Origin: a virus
Length of the DNA: 64,000 nt
Virus record (IMG/VR): IMGVR_UViG_3300033984_000205
Span: 1 to 64,000 of that record
Strand: one strand, 5' to 3'
Position 1 is the first letter of the stretch. Every line of letters starts with the position of its first letter. The notes below the pieces were generated by a model. The model made no database searches and was not told where the DNA came from. It was given only the letters and a program-made list of their open reading frames with translations. The position numbers and the translations under genes were made by a program. Below, piece by piece: positions 1 through 8,309 of this stretch.

Positions 1-1107
1 GAACCCAATGCTACCTCAACAAGTCAATTAAAATCTTGGCTTTTCAGTTTGGGATGGACACCAACAGTATTTAACTATGTAAAAGAAGAAGAGTCTACAA
101 GAGCTGTACCTCAGATTCAAGATAAAGATAAAAAGCTTTGTCCTAACATATTGGTGCTAGCTGAAACATATCCTGTGCTTGAAAATCTAAAGGGATTATT
201 TATGCTTCAACATAGAATTGGTGTTCTTAAAGGTTTTCTAGAGTGTTCTAATGAGCAAGGTAAAATGCAAGCTCAAGTAGCAGGATTTACTAATACTCTT
301 AGATTTAAACATAAGAAACCTGTAGCAAATCTTCCTAGTGTAGATAAGCCTTATGGTAAGGAAATCAGAGGAGCTATTATAGCACCTGATGAGAATCATC
401 TATTTTGTGGTTCAGATATGTCTTCATTAGAAGATACTACTAAACAACATTATATGATGTTCTATGATCCTGATTATGTTACTCAAATGAGAACTCCAGG
501 ATTTGATCCACATCTTGATGTTGCTGTATTATCAGGTATGTTGACTCCTGAACAAGTAGAAGAGCACAAACTTTATGAAAGAACAGAGGGCAAAGAAGGG
601 ACATCTTACAAGAAGGTTAGAACTAAAGCTAAAGTGGTAAACTTTTCAGGTATTTATGGTGCAGGACCAGCAAAGATAGCTTTAACTACAGGTATGTCCT
701 TAGAAGAAGCTACACTACTGCATAAGATTTACTGGGAAAGAAACAAATCTGTAAAGCAAATTACTAATGATGTTGTATTCAAAGAAGTAAGAAAACAAAT
801 GTGGCTTTACAATCCTGTAAGTACTTTTTGGTATTCTTTGAGACAACCTAAAGATAGATTCAGTACTCTTAATCAAGGTACAGGAGTTTATTGCTTTGAC
901 ACTCATATTAAGAATGTTAGAGCACAAGGCATTAAGATTAGTTTGCAGTATCATGATGAGATTGGCTTTAGTTTCTTAAAAACAGAAGAACAACAAGTAA
1001 AAGATAAACTTAACAAAGCTATAAAACTTACTAACAAAGCATTAAATCTTAATGTTCCACTTGGTATTTCTATAGATATAGGCAAAAACTATGCAGAAGC
1101 CCATTAA
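1..1107 (+). CDS. DNA polymerase, family A (5' end outside window)
   Basis: Replicative DNA polymerase of the Pol I family; 368 codons are visible. The frame is open from base 1, and the TTG at 49 is internal, so the gene starts upstream. All three family A palm/finger motifs can be read. Motif A is GSDMSSLED, with the metal-binding Asp at visible residue 139. Motif B is RTKAKVVNFSGIYG. Motif C is QYHDEIGF, with the HDE triad near base 955. The 3'-5' exonuclease half, if present, lies outside the window. It heads a packed replication operon and overlaps the next gene by 17 bases. The motif A wording departs from the bacterial DYSQIE form, as is common in phage enzymes. Confident call. Confidence 0.93.
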   Translation, partial: EPNATSTSQLKSWLFSLGWTPTVFNYVKEEESTRAVPQIQDKDKKLCPNILVLAETYPVLENLKGLFMLQHRIGVLKGFLECSNEQGKMQAQVAGFTNTLRFKHKKPVANLPSVDKPYGKEIRGAIIAPDENHLFCGSDMSSLEDTTKQHYMMFYDPDYVTQMRTPGFDPHLDVAVLSGMLTPEQVEEHKLYERTEGKEGTSYKKVRTKAKVVNFSGIYGAGPAKIALTTGMSLEEATLLHKIYWERNKSVKQITNDVVFKEVRKQMWLYNPVSTFWYSLRQPKDRFSTLNQGTGVYCFDTHIKNVRAQGIKISLQYHDEIGFSFLKTEEQQVKDKLNKAIKLTNKALNLNVPLGISIDIGKNYAEAH

Positions 1108-1348
1108 TTACACAGACTTTTTTACTTTCTTTTTAGCTCAACCTATAGCAGTATTAGTAGGAGGTGCTACTGAAAAAGAAATCTTAGAAGAATTAGAATT
1201 TAATGAACTATTTCCTTTAAGCTTCATCAGAGAAAAGGATAATCCCTACTTTAAAGCTACAGCTATAGCACTAAAAGCTCAAGGAGTTACACAAAAATTA
1301 AAATTTATTATCATACCTATAGGGTATACTAAAGAGTATTTAACATGA
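1091..1348 (+). CDS. Small protein of unknown function
   Basis: An 85-residue protein that I do not recognise. It starts inside the end of the DNA polymerase gene and its stop overlaps the next ATG (ATGA), so it is translationally coupled on both sides. That supports it being a real gene. The middle is acidic (repeated Glu with Leu/Phe) and the C-terminus has a hydrophobic strand KFIIIPIGYT. There is no signal peptide or membrane segment. Its place between polymerase and helicase suggests a replication accessory role, but this is only context. Confidence 0.7.
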   Translation: MQKPINYTDFFTFFLAQPIAVLVGGATEKEILEELEFNELFPLSFIREKDNPYFKATAIALKAQGVTQKLKFIIIPIGYTKEYLT

Positions 1349-2613
1349 GAAAGTATTTTAGAGAGTTAGAGGTGCTCTTCCAAAACCCCAATTCAGTTCT
1401 TACTTACATTGATAAAATAGAAGCTTTAAGAGAACATATTACAGACCCCTTAGCTATTACTGAATTTGTAAATAAAGTTAGGGAAAAAGTTCAAATTGAA
1501 GCCATACAAGCTGTTATAGATAATGAAGGAGGAATGGTAGCTATGGCAACAGGTTCAGGTAAGTCAAGAGTAGCAGTAGAGTTAGCTAAATATTACTGTG
1601 AACCTTTTGTTTCAGATATAGCTTTATTAGTACCTACTGAAAAACTTAGAGATGAAAACTGGTTAGAAGAATTTGAAAAATGGGGAGGAATGCATCTTTG
1701 GAATGATACTCAAAGGTTATGCTATGCTTCAGCATCTAAAATTAAAATTAAAAGTTTTAGTTTAGCTATTTTAGATGAAAGTCACAATATTACAGAATTA
1801 GCTTCTGAATTCTTTTATAATAATAGAATATTGAGAACAGTGTTTCTTACTGCAACACTGCCTACTGATCCTATTAAAGTAGAAATACTTAGAAGACTAG
1901 AAGTTAACCTTGTCTATCAATTGACTTTAGACCAAGCTGTGAGACTAGGATTTGTAGCACCATATAAGATTACTGTTATTACAGTACCTTTAGATAATGT
2001 TACAAAGAATATTCCTGGTGGTAATAAAACTAATCCTTTTATGACTACTGAATCTGCTACTTATGCTTATTGGAATAAAAGAGTTCAATCTTGTATGGGA
2101 AATCAAACTCCTCAAGGTAAAGCTAAAATGAAGTTTGCTGTCCTTGGTAGAATGCAGTTTATATACAAAATTCCTTCTAAAACTGCAGTAATTAAGTTTT
2201 TACTTGATAAAGTAATCAGTAAAACAGATAGAACTATTATTTTCTGCGGTAATATAGAACAAGCTGAAGTAGTGTGTCCTACATTTTATCATTCTAAATC
2301 TACTAGTGTAGCTTATGATGATTTTAAAGCTGAGAGAATCAATAGGTTATCTTGTGTAAAAGCAATCAATGAAGGTCATAACTTTCCTGGTATTGACTCT
2401 GGCATTATAGGTCAGTTAAACTCTAAAGAAAAAGATTTGGTGCAAAGAATTGGCAGATTGATTAGGTTTAGGCCTGGACATGAAGCTCATTTGTACATAG
2501 TAATTTCTGAATCAACTCAAGATGAGAAATGGTTAGAAAATGCTACTGAAAACTTAGATCAATCTAAGATAGAATATATAAGAATTGATAACTTTAAAAA
2601 AAGATTTGTATGA
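1345..2613 (+). CDS. Superfamily 2 DNA/RNA helicase
   Basis: A 422-residue SF2 helicase with two RecA-like lobes. Lobe 1 has Walker A ATGSGKS at residues 68-74, the DEAD/H-type box DESH at 144-147 and motif III TAT at 169-171. Lobe 2 has TIIFCGN near 298-303 (motif IV-like) and the arginine-finger motif QRIGRLIR at 367-374. The layout resembles compact phage helicases of the UvsW/RecQ-like type, which act in branch migration, replication restart or recombination. Specific substrate not deducible. It is coupled by 4-base overlaps to the genes before and after it. Confidence 0.9.
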   Translation: MRKYFRELEVLFQNPNSVLTYIDKIEALREHITDPLAITEFVNKVREKVQIEAIQAVIDNEGGMVAMATGSGKSRVAVELAKYYCEPFVSDIALLVPTEKLRDENWLEEFEKWGGMHLWNDTQRLCYASASKIKIKSFSLAILDESHNITELASEFFYNNRILRTVFLTATLPTDPIKVEILRRLEVNLVYQLTLDQAVRLGFVAPYKITVITVPLDNVTKNIPGGNKTNPFMTTESATYAYWNKRVQSCMGNQTPQGKAKMKFAVLGRMQFIYKIPSKTAVIKFLLDKVISKTDRTIIFCGNIEQAEVVCPTFYHSKSTSVAYDDFKAERINRLSCVKAINEGHNFPGIDSGIIGQLNSKEKDLVQRIGRLIRFRPGHEAHLYIVISESTQDEKWLENATENLDQSKIEYIRIDNFKKRFV

Positions 2614-2831
2614 GATTACTAACTTATTATCAATATCTAGGTTTAGGTAAAATTAGACCTGTAGATATAGATACTATTGAAAAAACAACTAATCCAGGTG
2701 CTATTTGTACAGTGCAACAACATATGGTTATTAATGTCTTCGATAAGACTTTTAGTCTAGAAGAAATCAAAGAAATAGTTGAATTTATAACTGAAAAAAT
2801 TGAGAAAGATGAAAATAAACATACAGATTAG
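2610..2831 (+). CDS. Small protein of unknown function
   Basis: A 73-residue protein that I do not recognise. Its ATG overlaps the helicase stop (ATGA) and its end overlaps the next gene. The C-terminal third is an acidic amphipathic helix (SLEEIKEIVEFITEKIEKDE), which may be a protein-contact surface. The tight coupling on both sides argues that it is expressed. Confidence 0.65.
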   Translation: MRLLTYYQYLGLGKIRPVDIDTIEKTTNPGAICTVQQHMVINVFDKTFSLEEIKEIVEFITEKIEKDENKHTD

Positions 2832-3351
2832 AGCAATACTTGATACTTACAATATTCCTGTTGAAGATGGTATAGCATATCTTCTTTCAATATATTTTAA
2901 TTGTAGACCTTCTTATACTCCTCCTCTTTTAGTTCAAAGAATGAATGTTACTAACATTCTTGGCATTGATGCTAATAGAGAAGTTATGTGGCATATTCCT
3001 TTATTTGAGGAAGGCAGTCATACTAAGTGGGATTGGGTTAAAGAATGGAATCAAGAATTTGGTAACATTAACAAAAAAAGAAAAGGTCCAGACAAAGATT
3101 GTATTACAAGGATGAAAGCATTTTTTGCTGATAACCCTGATGTAAGAAAAGAAGATGTCATTGGAGCAACTAAGATGTATTTTAGAACTCTTAGCAATGC
3201 AGAATATCTTATCTCATCTCATTACTTTATAAGTAAAGGTGTAGGTAGAGATAGAACTTCAGCACTAGAAGGTTGGGTAGAAAAGTATAGAGAAGCTCTT
3301 GCTGATACCTCAACCAATGACAGTGTTGACATAACTTCAAGAATGCAATAA
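2809..3351 (+). CDS. Conserved-looking hypothetical upstream of the DnaB-like helicase
   Basis: 180 residues from the ATG at 2809. A TTG at 2800 would add three residues but is a poorer start. No enzyme motif is recognised. It has basic patches (NKKRKGPDKD around the middle) and a C-terminal aromatic/helical stretch (LISSHYFISKG, then a Trp-containing helix). Its stop overlaps the ATG of the DnaB-like helicase by one base (TAATG). Helicase loaders are often encoded beside phage replicative helicases, so a loader or replisome-organiser role is possible. This is inferred from position only. Confidence 0.75.
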   Translation: MKINIQIRAILDTYNIPVEDGIAYLLSIYFNCRPSYTPPLLVQRMNVTNILGIDANREVMWHIPLFEEGSHTKWDWVKEWNQEFGNINKKRKGPDKDCITRMKAFFADNPDVRKEDVIGATKMYFRTLSNAEYLISSHYFISKGVGRDRTSALEGWVEKYREALADTSTNDSVDITSRMQ

Positions 3352-4613
3352 TGAATTTTAGAGCAGCCTTTGAAGCAGGTCAGAAAGGTAGTAATAAAGG
3401 CCTTCCTATGGGGGAAGGTTTGAAGACTATCTCACAGGCAATTAATGGAATCCAAAGAGGAAGAATTTACACTGTTGGAGCTGCCCCAAAGGGAGGGAAG
3501 TCAACTTTTGTAGATGTAGGTTTTTGTATAGAACCTGCTGTCTATGTATTGGACCATAATGCCAAAATTAATGCTTCTATGGAAGCAATTGCCACTAAAC
3601 TTGAAACAATGGCTGACCCTGATACTAGAAATGCTCTCAATACAGAGTATGAAAGTCTTAATGGTAAGTTACTTGATGTTGAGTTTATCTATAACTCTTT
3701 TGAGATTGATAGAGTAAGTAAAGAATTTGATTTTGTTGCACATTTCCTCAACAAGGATTTTAACATTTATCTGATAACTTTACCTGCTGGAAAAACTTAT
3801 AAAGAGAAAAATGTTGTATCTTTATCCTCTGCCTTTTTAAAAGGCGAGTTGGAATATGATACTGCAACTCCTGATGCTCCTAAAGAAATTATTAGAGTTT
3901 CTGAAGATTTAATCTCTAAGATTAAAGTCATTTACAGAAACAGAATAGTTCCTTTATTTGGTGAGTATAATGATAAGGGAGAGAAAGTTTCTAAAGGGAT
4001 TATTAAGTTTTTGGAAATCAAAGACAATCCTACTGGAATCAGAAATTATCTTTTAGGTTATGCTAGAGAAAATGGTGAATTTTTGTATAGAACTACTGTT
4101 AAGGATGGGGTAACCTTTCAAAGAATGATTGGTTATAAACCTAATAATCCTGCTAAGTATGTTATTATCATTACTGACCATTTAAGAAAGCTATTACCTG
4201 AAAGAGGATTTAAGATGAAAGAAACTGTAGATAAATTCTCAGAATATGCTGTAGAGTTTAGAAACACTTGTAATTTCACATTTGTGCATATTATCCACCT
4301 TAATAGAGCACTGAGTGATATTGGAAGAAGGCAGTATGATGATGACAGATTGTTTCCACAATCTGATGATATTAAAGAAACAGGTAATCTAAGTGAGGAT
4401 AGTAATTATATCTTCACAATGTTTAATCCAAATGATGACAAGTTTAACTTGACTAAACACTTTGGAACTCCTATTAGAAGACCTGATAAATCTCTTTTGT
4501 ATCCATTTATGAGAACTATACATTTAGTAGAATCTAGACACAGTGTTTGTCCTCAACACTTTAGAGTCAACATGTATGGTGATGTTAAGAAATTTGAACC
4601 TTTAACTATTTAA
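3351..4613 (+). CDS. DnaB-like replicative helicase (RecA-fold ATPase)
   Basis: A 420-residue SF4-type ATPase, probably the hexameric replicative helicase. Walker A is GAAPKGGKS at residues 43-51. Walker B is the hydrophobic strand YVIIITDH, with its Asp at 276. A sensor-like segment HIIHLNR follows at 313-319, and a DDIKETGNLSEDSNYI stretch lies near 339-354, matching the end of the DnaB core. A long insertion separates Walker A from Walker B, and there is no clear N-terminal primase-interaction domain. The gene is coupled to the upstream hypothetical gene and precedes the Sak4-like ATPase by 10 bases. Confidence 0.85.
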   Translation: MNFRAAFEAGQKGSNKGLPMGEGLKTISQAINGIQRGRIYTVGAAPKGGKSTFVDVGFCIEPAVYVLDHNAKINASMEAIATKLETMADPDTRNALNTEYESLNGKLLDVEFIYNSFEIDRVSKEFDFVAHFLNKDFNIYLITLPAGKTYKEKNVVSLSSAFLKGELEYDTATPDAPKEIIRVSEDLISKIKVIYRNRIVPLFGEYNDKGEKVSKGIIKFLEIKDNPTGIRNYLLGYARENGEFLYRTTVKDGVTFQRMIGYKPNNPAKYVIIITDHLRKLLPERGFKMKETVDKFSEYAVEFRNTCNFTFVHIIHLNRALSDIGRRQYDDDRLFPQSDDIKETGNLSEDSNYIFTMFNPNDDKFNLTKHFGTPIRRPDKSLLYPFMRTIHLVESRHSVCPQHFRVNMYGDVKKFEPLTI

Positions 4614-4623
4614 AAGAGAAAGT

Positions 4624-5334
4624 ATGCCAAAGATTTTGGTTTTAGCCCCTAGTGGGTTTGGAAAGTCCACCAGTATTGGACAAATACCTGAGTTAGGTAT
4701 TAAAGGATTAAATCCTGAAGAAACTTATTTAATATCAGTTACTTCAAAACCTCTTCCTTTTAGAGGAAGTGGAACAGCATATCCAATTACCACAATGCCT
4801 GACTTAAAAACAGGTAGAAGAATCATTACTGATAATGCAAAAGACATAGAAGCTATCTTCTTAAATTTAGTAGCTAGTCCATTTAAGAATATTGTATGGG
4901 ATGACTCTAATTATGTAATGCAGAATTGGTTTATGGCTAATGCCTTGGCTAAGGGTTGGGATGCACCTAAGCAGATTGGTTATTTTATGGGTAAAATCTT
5001 TGATGCCATAGAAAAACTAGATGCAGCAGGTAAAAATGTGATCATTTTGGCTCATGGGGACAATGTTCCTGGTGCTGATGGTAGAATCTATATGAAGTAC
5101 AAAGCTACAGGTAAGATGGTAGATGAGTATTTGACTGTAGAGGGTAAAGTAGATGTTACTCTTATTGGTATTAGTAGATATGATGCTACTGCAAAGAAAG
5201 CTGTTAAAGAGTTCTTAACCAATGAGAATGAGCAGTATTCTTCAGCTAAATCTCCTATTGGGATGTTTGACCAACAATTTATTCCTAATGATTTAGGTTA
5301 TGTTGTTGACAAAATTGCTGAATACTATGGATAA
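4624..5334 (+). CDS. Sak4-like AAA ATPase (phage single-strand recombinase family)
   Basis: A 236-residue P-loop ATPase. Walker A is APSGFGKST at residues 8-16, Walker B-like FKNIVWDDS lies near 87-95, and VIILAHGD near 138-145 matches the sensor strand of the AAA_24/Sak4 family. Sak4 proteins are RecA-core ATPases that cooperate with a phage SSB in single-strand annealing and recombination. An SSB candidate follows two genes downstream, which fits. Its stop overlaps the ATG of the next small membrane protein by 8 bases. Confidence 0.85.
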   Translation: MPKILVLAPSGFGKSTSIGQIPELGIKGLNPEETYLISVTSKPLPFRGSGTAYPITTMPDLKTGRRIITDNAKDIEAIFLNLVASPFKNIVWDDSNYVMQNWFMANALAKGWDAPKQIGYFMGKIFDAIEKLDAAGKNVIILAHGDNVPGADGRIYMKYKATGKMVDEYLTVEGKVDVTLIGISRYDATAKKAVKEFLTNENEQYSSAKSPIGMFDQQFIPNDLGYVVDKIAEYYG

Positions 5335-5518
5335 TCTTCAATGGTATCTGTTAATTCTGCTAGGCATTATTGTTGGTGCTATGATAGGAATAATAACTAT
5401 TGCTTTACTAAAAAGTGGTAATCCTACTCAAAATCTTTGTCCAAGATGTTTAAATGAAACTGAAGAAGAAAGACAGTTACAAGAACAATGGGAAGAACAA
5501 CAAAAAGGTTACAATTAA
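5327..5518 (+). CDS. Small single-span membrane protein
   Basis: 63 residues from the ATG at 5327, which overlaps the end of the Sak4-like gene. An in-frame ATG at 5300 lies deeper inside that gene and is less likely. A strong transmembrane helix (residues about 5-28, rich in Leu/Ile/Gly) is followed by CPRC and an acidic Glu/Gln-rich tail. I do not recognise the family. The CxxC could bind metal or form a disulphide. An early membrane protein inside a replication operon could act in host takeover or membrane anchoring, but nothing shows this directly. Confidence 0.65.
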   Translation: MDNLQWYLLILLGIIVGAMIGIITIALLKSGNPTQNLCPRCLNETEEERQLQEQWEEQQKGYN

Positions 5519-5543
5519 TTTTTAATTTTTAAATTTATACATT

Positions 5544-5906
5544 ATGTCACAAGAAAATGTGCAAGCTGTTGTATCAGCACCACAAGTTTTAAGAATCACT
5601 ATTAGTGATGTTTTAGGCTTGTTAGACCAAGGTAAAAGCAGAAAAGAAATTGCTGAACACTATGGTAGAACTCAGTTAGAGATGAAGAAAATGGTTTGGG
5701 ATCACCCTAAATTAAAGAACAGAAAAGCCAAAAAGCAATATATAGGTATTGAGCTTGAGGATGATACTGAAGACATCAATGATGCAATGAGACCTCCTCT
5801 TCCTCCTGGAGAAGAAGAAACTACAACAACAGAACCTGTTGTAGAGCCTGTTGCTGTAATGGAAGAAGCTCAAGTTGAAGGTCCATCTTCATCAGACTGG
5901 AATTAA
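5544..5906 (+). CDS. Small helix-turn-helix-like protein with acidic tail
   Basis: 120 residues. Residues about 17-60 form a likely HTH: a segment with GKSRKEIAEHYGRTQLEMKK, then a basic WDHPKLKNRKAKK stretch, as in small DNA-binding proteins that recognise with the second helix. The C-terminal half is Glu/Pro/Thr rich and probably disordered, ending DWN. Acidic tails of this kind also occur on SSB-type proteins. It has its own A/T-rich leader (5519-5543) and lies just before the probable SSB. It may be a regulator or replication accessory protein. The function is not established. Confidence 0.75.
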   Translation: MSQENVQAVVSAPQVLRITISDVLGLLDQGKSRKEIAEHYGRTQLEMKKMVWDHPKLKNRKAKKQYIGIELEDDTEDINDAMRPPLPPGEEETTTTEPVVEPVAVMEEAQVEGPSSSDWN

Positions 5907-5937
5907 GAATTTGTTTAATTAATTAAAAAGACTAAAT

Positions 5938-6711
5938 ATGTCACAATTACCTGGATACGGATTCGTATCAGATTCAGATGAATCATTAAAAACAAAAAGT
6001 GGAGCCAGATTTGGTGGTAACTTTGGAGTAGCAACTTTAGCAAAATTTGCTTACAGTCCTAATGTAGCTAAAGCTGGTCAAGAGCCAAGAGAAGCTATTG
6101 AGATTGAAGTAAAAGTTGGAGATAGAAGCTACAAAGAATGGATTAATCCTGTAACTAGAGTTGTTGATAAAAACAATGCTGAGATTACAGATAAAACTTC
6201 TGCTGAATATATCAGTGGTTTTACTCTTCTAATGAATCAGCAAAATGCTACAGTAACTCATTATTTGAAAGCTGTTGGTGTTACTGAAGACGGATTAAAA
6301 GCTGCTTTCACTACTCCTGCAGTTAGCTTTGCTGACTATGCTTCAAGAGTTTGTGCTTTATTACCTATTGGGTATGATAAAAAGCCACTTGACTTATTCT
6401 TAGAATATCAATGGAACTTTGGTAAAAAGCAAGATGGTGGTCTTAATGACAAAACCTATCCTACTTTGCCAAAGAACATGAAAGGTGGTTATTTTATTAT
6501 TCCTGCACAACCTGGAGTATTTGTTGAGAAAAGAGCTGAAGATGCTGCTTTATCTTATGAGAACTCTAATGGACAGAAACATCCTTTTGAAAGAGATGCT
6601 AACTTCATGACAGGTAACAAAGGTACTCAACAAGTATTGGGTCAAACTGCTAGCACTGGTGGAGCTATGGCAGCTCCTGCTATAGCAGGTAACCCTAATG
6701 GAACTTGGTAA
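5938..6711 (+). CDS. Probable single-stranded DNA-binding protein
   Basis: A 257-residue soluble protein in the position crAss-like phages use for their SSB, between the recombinase/HTH genes and the primase. The N-terminal and central parts are beta-rich with many aromatics. The last 50 residues are Gly/Ala/Thr rich and probably flexible, ending NPNGTW, like the disordered tail of SSB proteins. Its leader is strongly A/T rich (5907-5937), suggesting high expression. No diagnostic motif exists for this family, so the call rests on context and composition. An OB-fold prediction would settle it. Confidence 0.6.
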   Translation: MSQLPGYGFVSDSDESLKTKSGARFGGNFGVATLAKFAYSPNVAKAGQEPREAIEIEVKVGDRSYKEWINPVTRVVDKNNAEITDKTSAEYISGFTLLMNQQNATVTHYLKAVGVTEDGLKAAFTTPAVSFADYASRVCALLPIGYDKKPLDLFLEYQWNFGKKQDGGLNDKTYPTLPKNMKGGYFIIPAQPGVFVEKRAEDAALSYENSNGQKHPFERDANFMTGNKGTQQVLGQTASTGGAMAAPAIAGNPNGTW

Positions 6712-6739
6712 TAATTAATTAAAATCTAACCTCTTTTAT

Positions 6740-7768
6740 ATGAGCCAATATCAATATAATTCAGATAACTTGCATAGAAGAGGTTTTATTAGTAAGGAAA
6801 GCATTTTAAGTTTAGTCACTCAGGAACAGATATTTGAGTTAGTATTCAATTTTATTCCTCAAGAGTTTGATTATGTGGTGTCTCCTTTAAGAAAAGATAG
6901 AACTCCAGGATGTTGGTTTAGTTACCATACTAATGGAGTTCTTTATTTTATTGATTTTGCTTATAGCAGAACTCATAGTGATTGTTTTAACCTAATTCAA
7001 GACTTTTTTAAATTTCCTAATTTCTATTTGACTTTAGAATATGTCCATAAAACCTTAATACAAGGTAAAACAGGCTTAGAGCCTATTATACAAAAAGAAG
7101 ACAGTATCAAAGTAGTCAAAGAAAAAGTTAAACTCCTAATTGAAGCAAGGCAATATACCTCTGCTGATGTGAAATTTTGGTCTCAATATGGTATTAGAAA
7201 GAAACATTTAGTTGAAGACAGGGTCTTTCCTGTACAAAAGTTATTTGCTTTGAACACTAAATCAGGTAGTCATATAATTGATTGTAAAGATATTGCATAC
7301 AGTTATAATGATTTTCCTGAATCTAGAAAGAAAGTCTATTTTCCTATGAGAGAAGGTAGTAGAAGGTTCTTAACTAATTGCACAAAGAATGATGTAGGTG
7401 GCATCAATTCCTTAATGCCTTATGGTAAAGAACTCATAATTACTAAATCTTATAAAGATTATAGGGTACTGAAGAATAGTGGCAAGAATGTGATTTGGTT
7501 TCAAAATGAAGGTATGATGCCCAATGATTTAATCTTAAATCAGTTGGTTAAAAATTTTGTTAATATCATTGTATGGTTTGATAATGATCAACCTGGTATT
7601 ATAGCTTCTGAAAAAATTAAAACTCATATTAATAATATTGTTCCAGGTAAGGCAAAGAATTTGTGGCTTCCAGAAAGAAGTCTAGAAGTAGGTATAAAAG
7701 ACCCTTCAGACTGTATTGCTAAAGACAAATCATTATTTACTCAATTCTTAAAAGATTTTACAAAATGA
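6740..7768 (+). CDS. DnaG/gp4-like primase with Toprim domain
   Basis: 342 residues. The N-terminal domain carries SPLRKDRTPGCWFSY at 48-62 and DCFNLIQDF at 81-89, which match the fold of CHC2-type primase zinc domains (the SPFRxDxxPS motif). The four zinc-binding Cys/His residues are missing. The C-terminal Toprim domain has ELIITKSYKD at 231-240 and the metal motif DNDQPG at 281-286, then KDPSD at 320-324. A Lys replaces the usual Toprim Glu, a form I associate with Bacteroidota phage primases. It would make RNA primers for the polymerase encoded upstream. Its stop overlaps the next ATG (ATGA). Confidence 0.85.
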   Translation: MSQYQYNSDNLHRRGFISKESILSLVTQEQIFELVFNFIPQEFDYVVSPLRKDRTPGCWFSYHTNGVLYFIDFAYSRTHSDCFNLIQDFFKFPNFYLTLEYVHKTLIQGKTGLEPIIQKEDSIKVVKEKVKLLIEARQYTSADVKFWSQYGIRKKHLVEDRVFPVQKLFALNTKSGSHIIDCKDIAYSYNDFPESRKKVYFPMREGSRRFLTNCTKNDVGGINSLMPYGKELIITKSYKDYRVLKNSGKNVIWFQNEGMMPNDLILNQLVKNFVNIIVWFDNDQPGIIASEKIKTHINNIVPGKAKNLWLPERSLEVGIKDPSDCIAKDKSLFTQFLKDFTK

Positions 7769-8298
7769 ATTTTAAGCATATTCATTACTCTTGGAGACCT
7801 CTTCTGAGTGAATTTAACACAGATGCTTTCCTTTACTTCAAAAATGAATTGTTACCCAAAGAAAAATATTACCCTGAAGCTGATGAAGTCTTCAGGGTTT
7901 TTTCTATGCCTGTATCAGAAATTAAGGTTGTGCTAATAGCTAGAGAAGAAGCTTCTCCTATAGTACAAGAAGGCCTTTTCTTCTTAAGAATGTCCCTAAC
8001 TTTTGGGGCAACCACAGACCATAGTGAATATTGGGAACCATTCATTAAAAAGGTTATCTATTTTATTGCTAGGAGTAATCCTTGCATTTGGCTTTTGCCA
8101 ACAACAAAATCACAAAGTTATACAGCTAATCTACCTGCTAAAACTATATTTAATGTGATAAAGTATACTGATGAAACTATTCATCATATCCCTTTCAATG
8201 TAGATTACAACTATGTGTTTAAAGGGATATATATTAACCTTAAGCATGTAAACCTCCTTCTTAAAAAGAAAGGATTAACTGAATTAAATAATTTTTAA
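7765..8298 (+). CDS. UDG-fold protein, catalytic motifs degenerate
   Basis: A 177-residue protein with the outline of family 1 uracil-DNA glycosylase. It has SWRPLLSEF at 9-17, then YYPEADEVFRVFSMP, then the strand KVVLIAR, where UDG has the GQDPYH water-activating loop. Here that loop reads AREEAS (59-64), so the catalytic Asp is absent. The HPSP DNA-minor-groove motif appears as HIPF (141-144). The tail (VFKG then VNLLLKKKGLTEL) matches the UDG C-terminal helix. It is therefore probably not a glycosylase. Poxvirus D4 shows that a UDG fold can serve as a polymerase processivity subunit. The gene is coupled to the primase gene. Confidence 0.65.
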   Translation: MNFKHIHYSWRPLLSEFNTDAFLYFKNELLPKEKYYPEADEVFRVFSMPVSEIKVVLIAREEASPIVQEGLFFLRMSLTFGATTDHSEYWEPFIKKVIYFIARSNPCIWLLPTTKSQSYTANLPAKTIFNVIKYTDETIHHIPFNVDYNYVFKGIYINLKHVNLLLKKKGLTELNNF

Positions 8299-8309
8299 AA
8301 ATTAAAACC

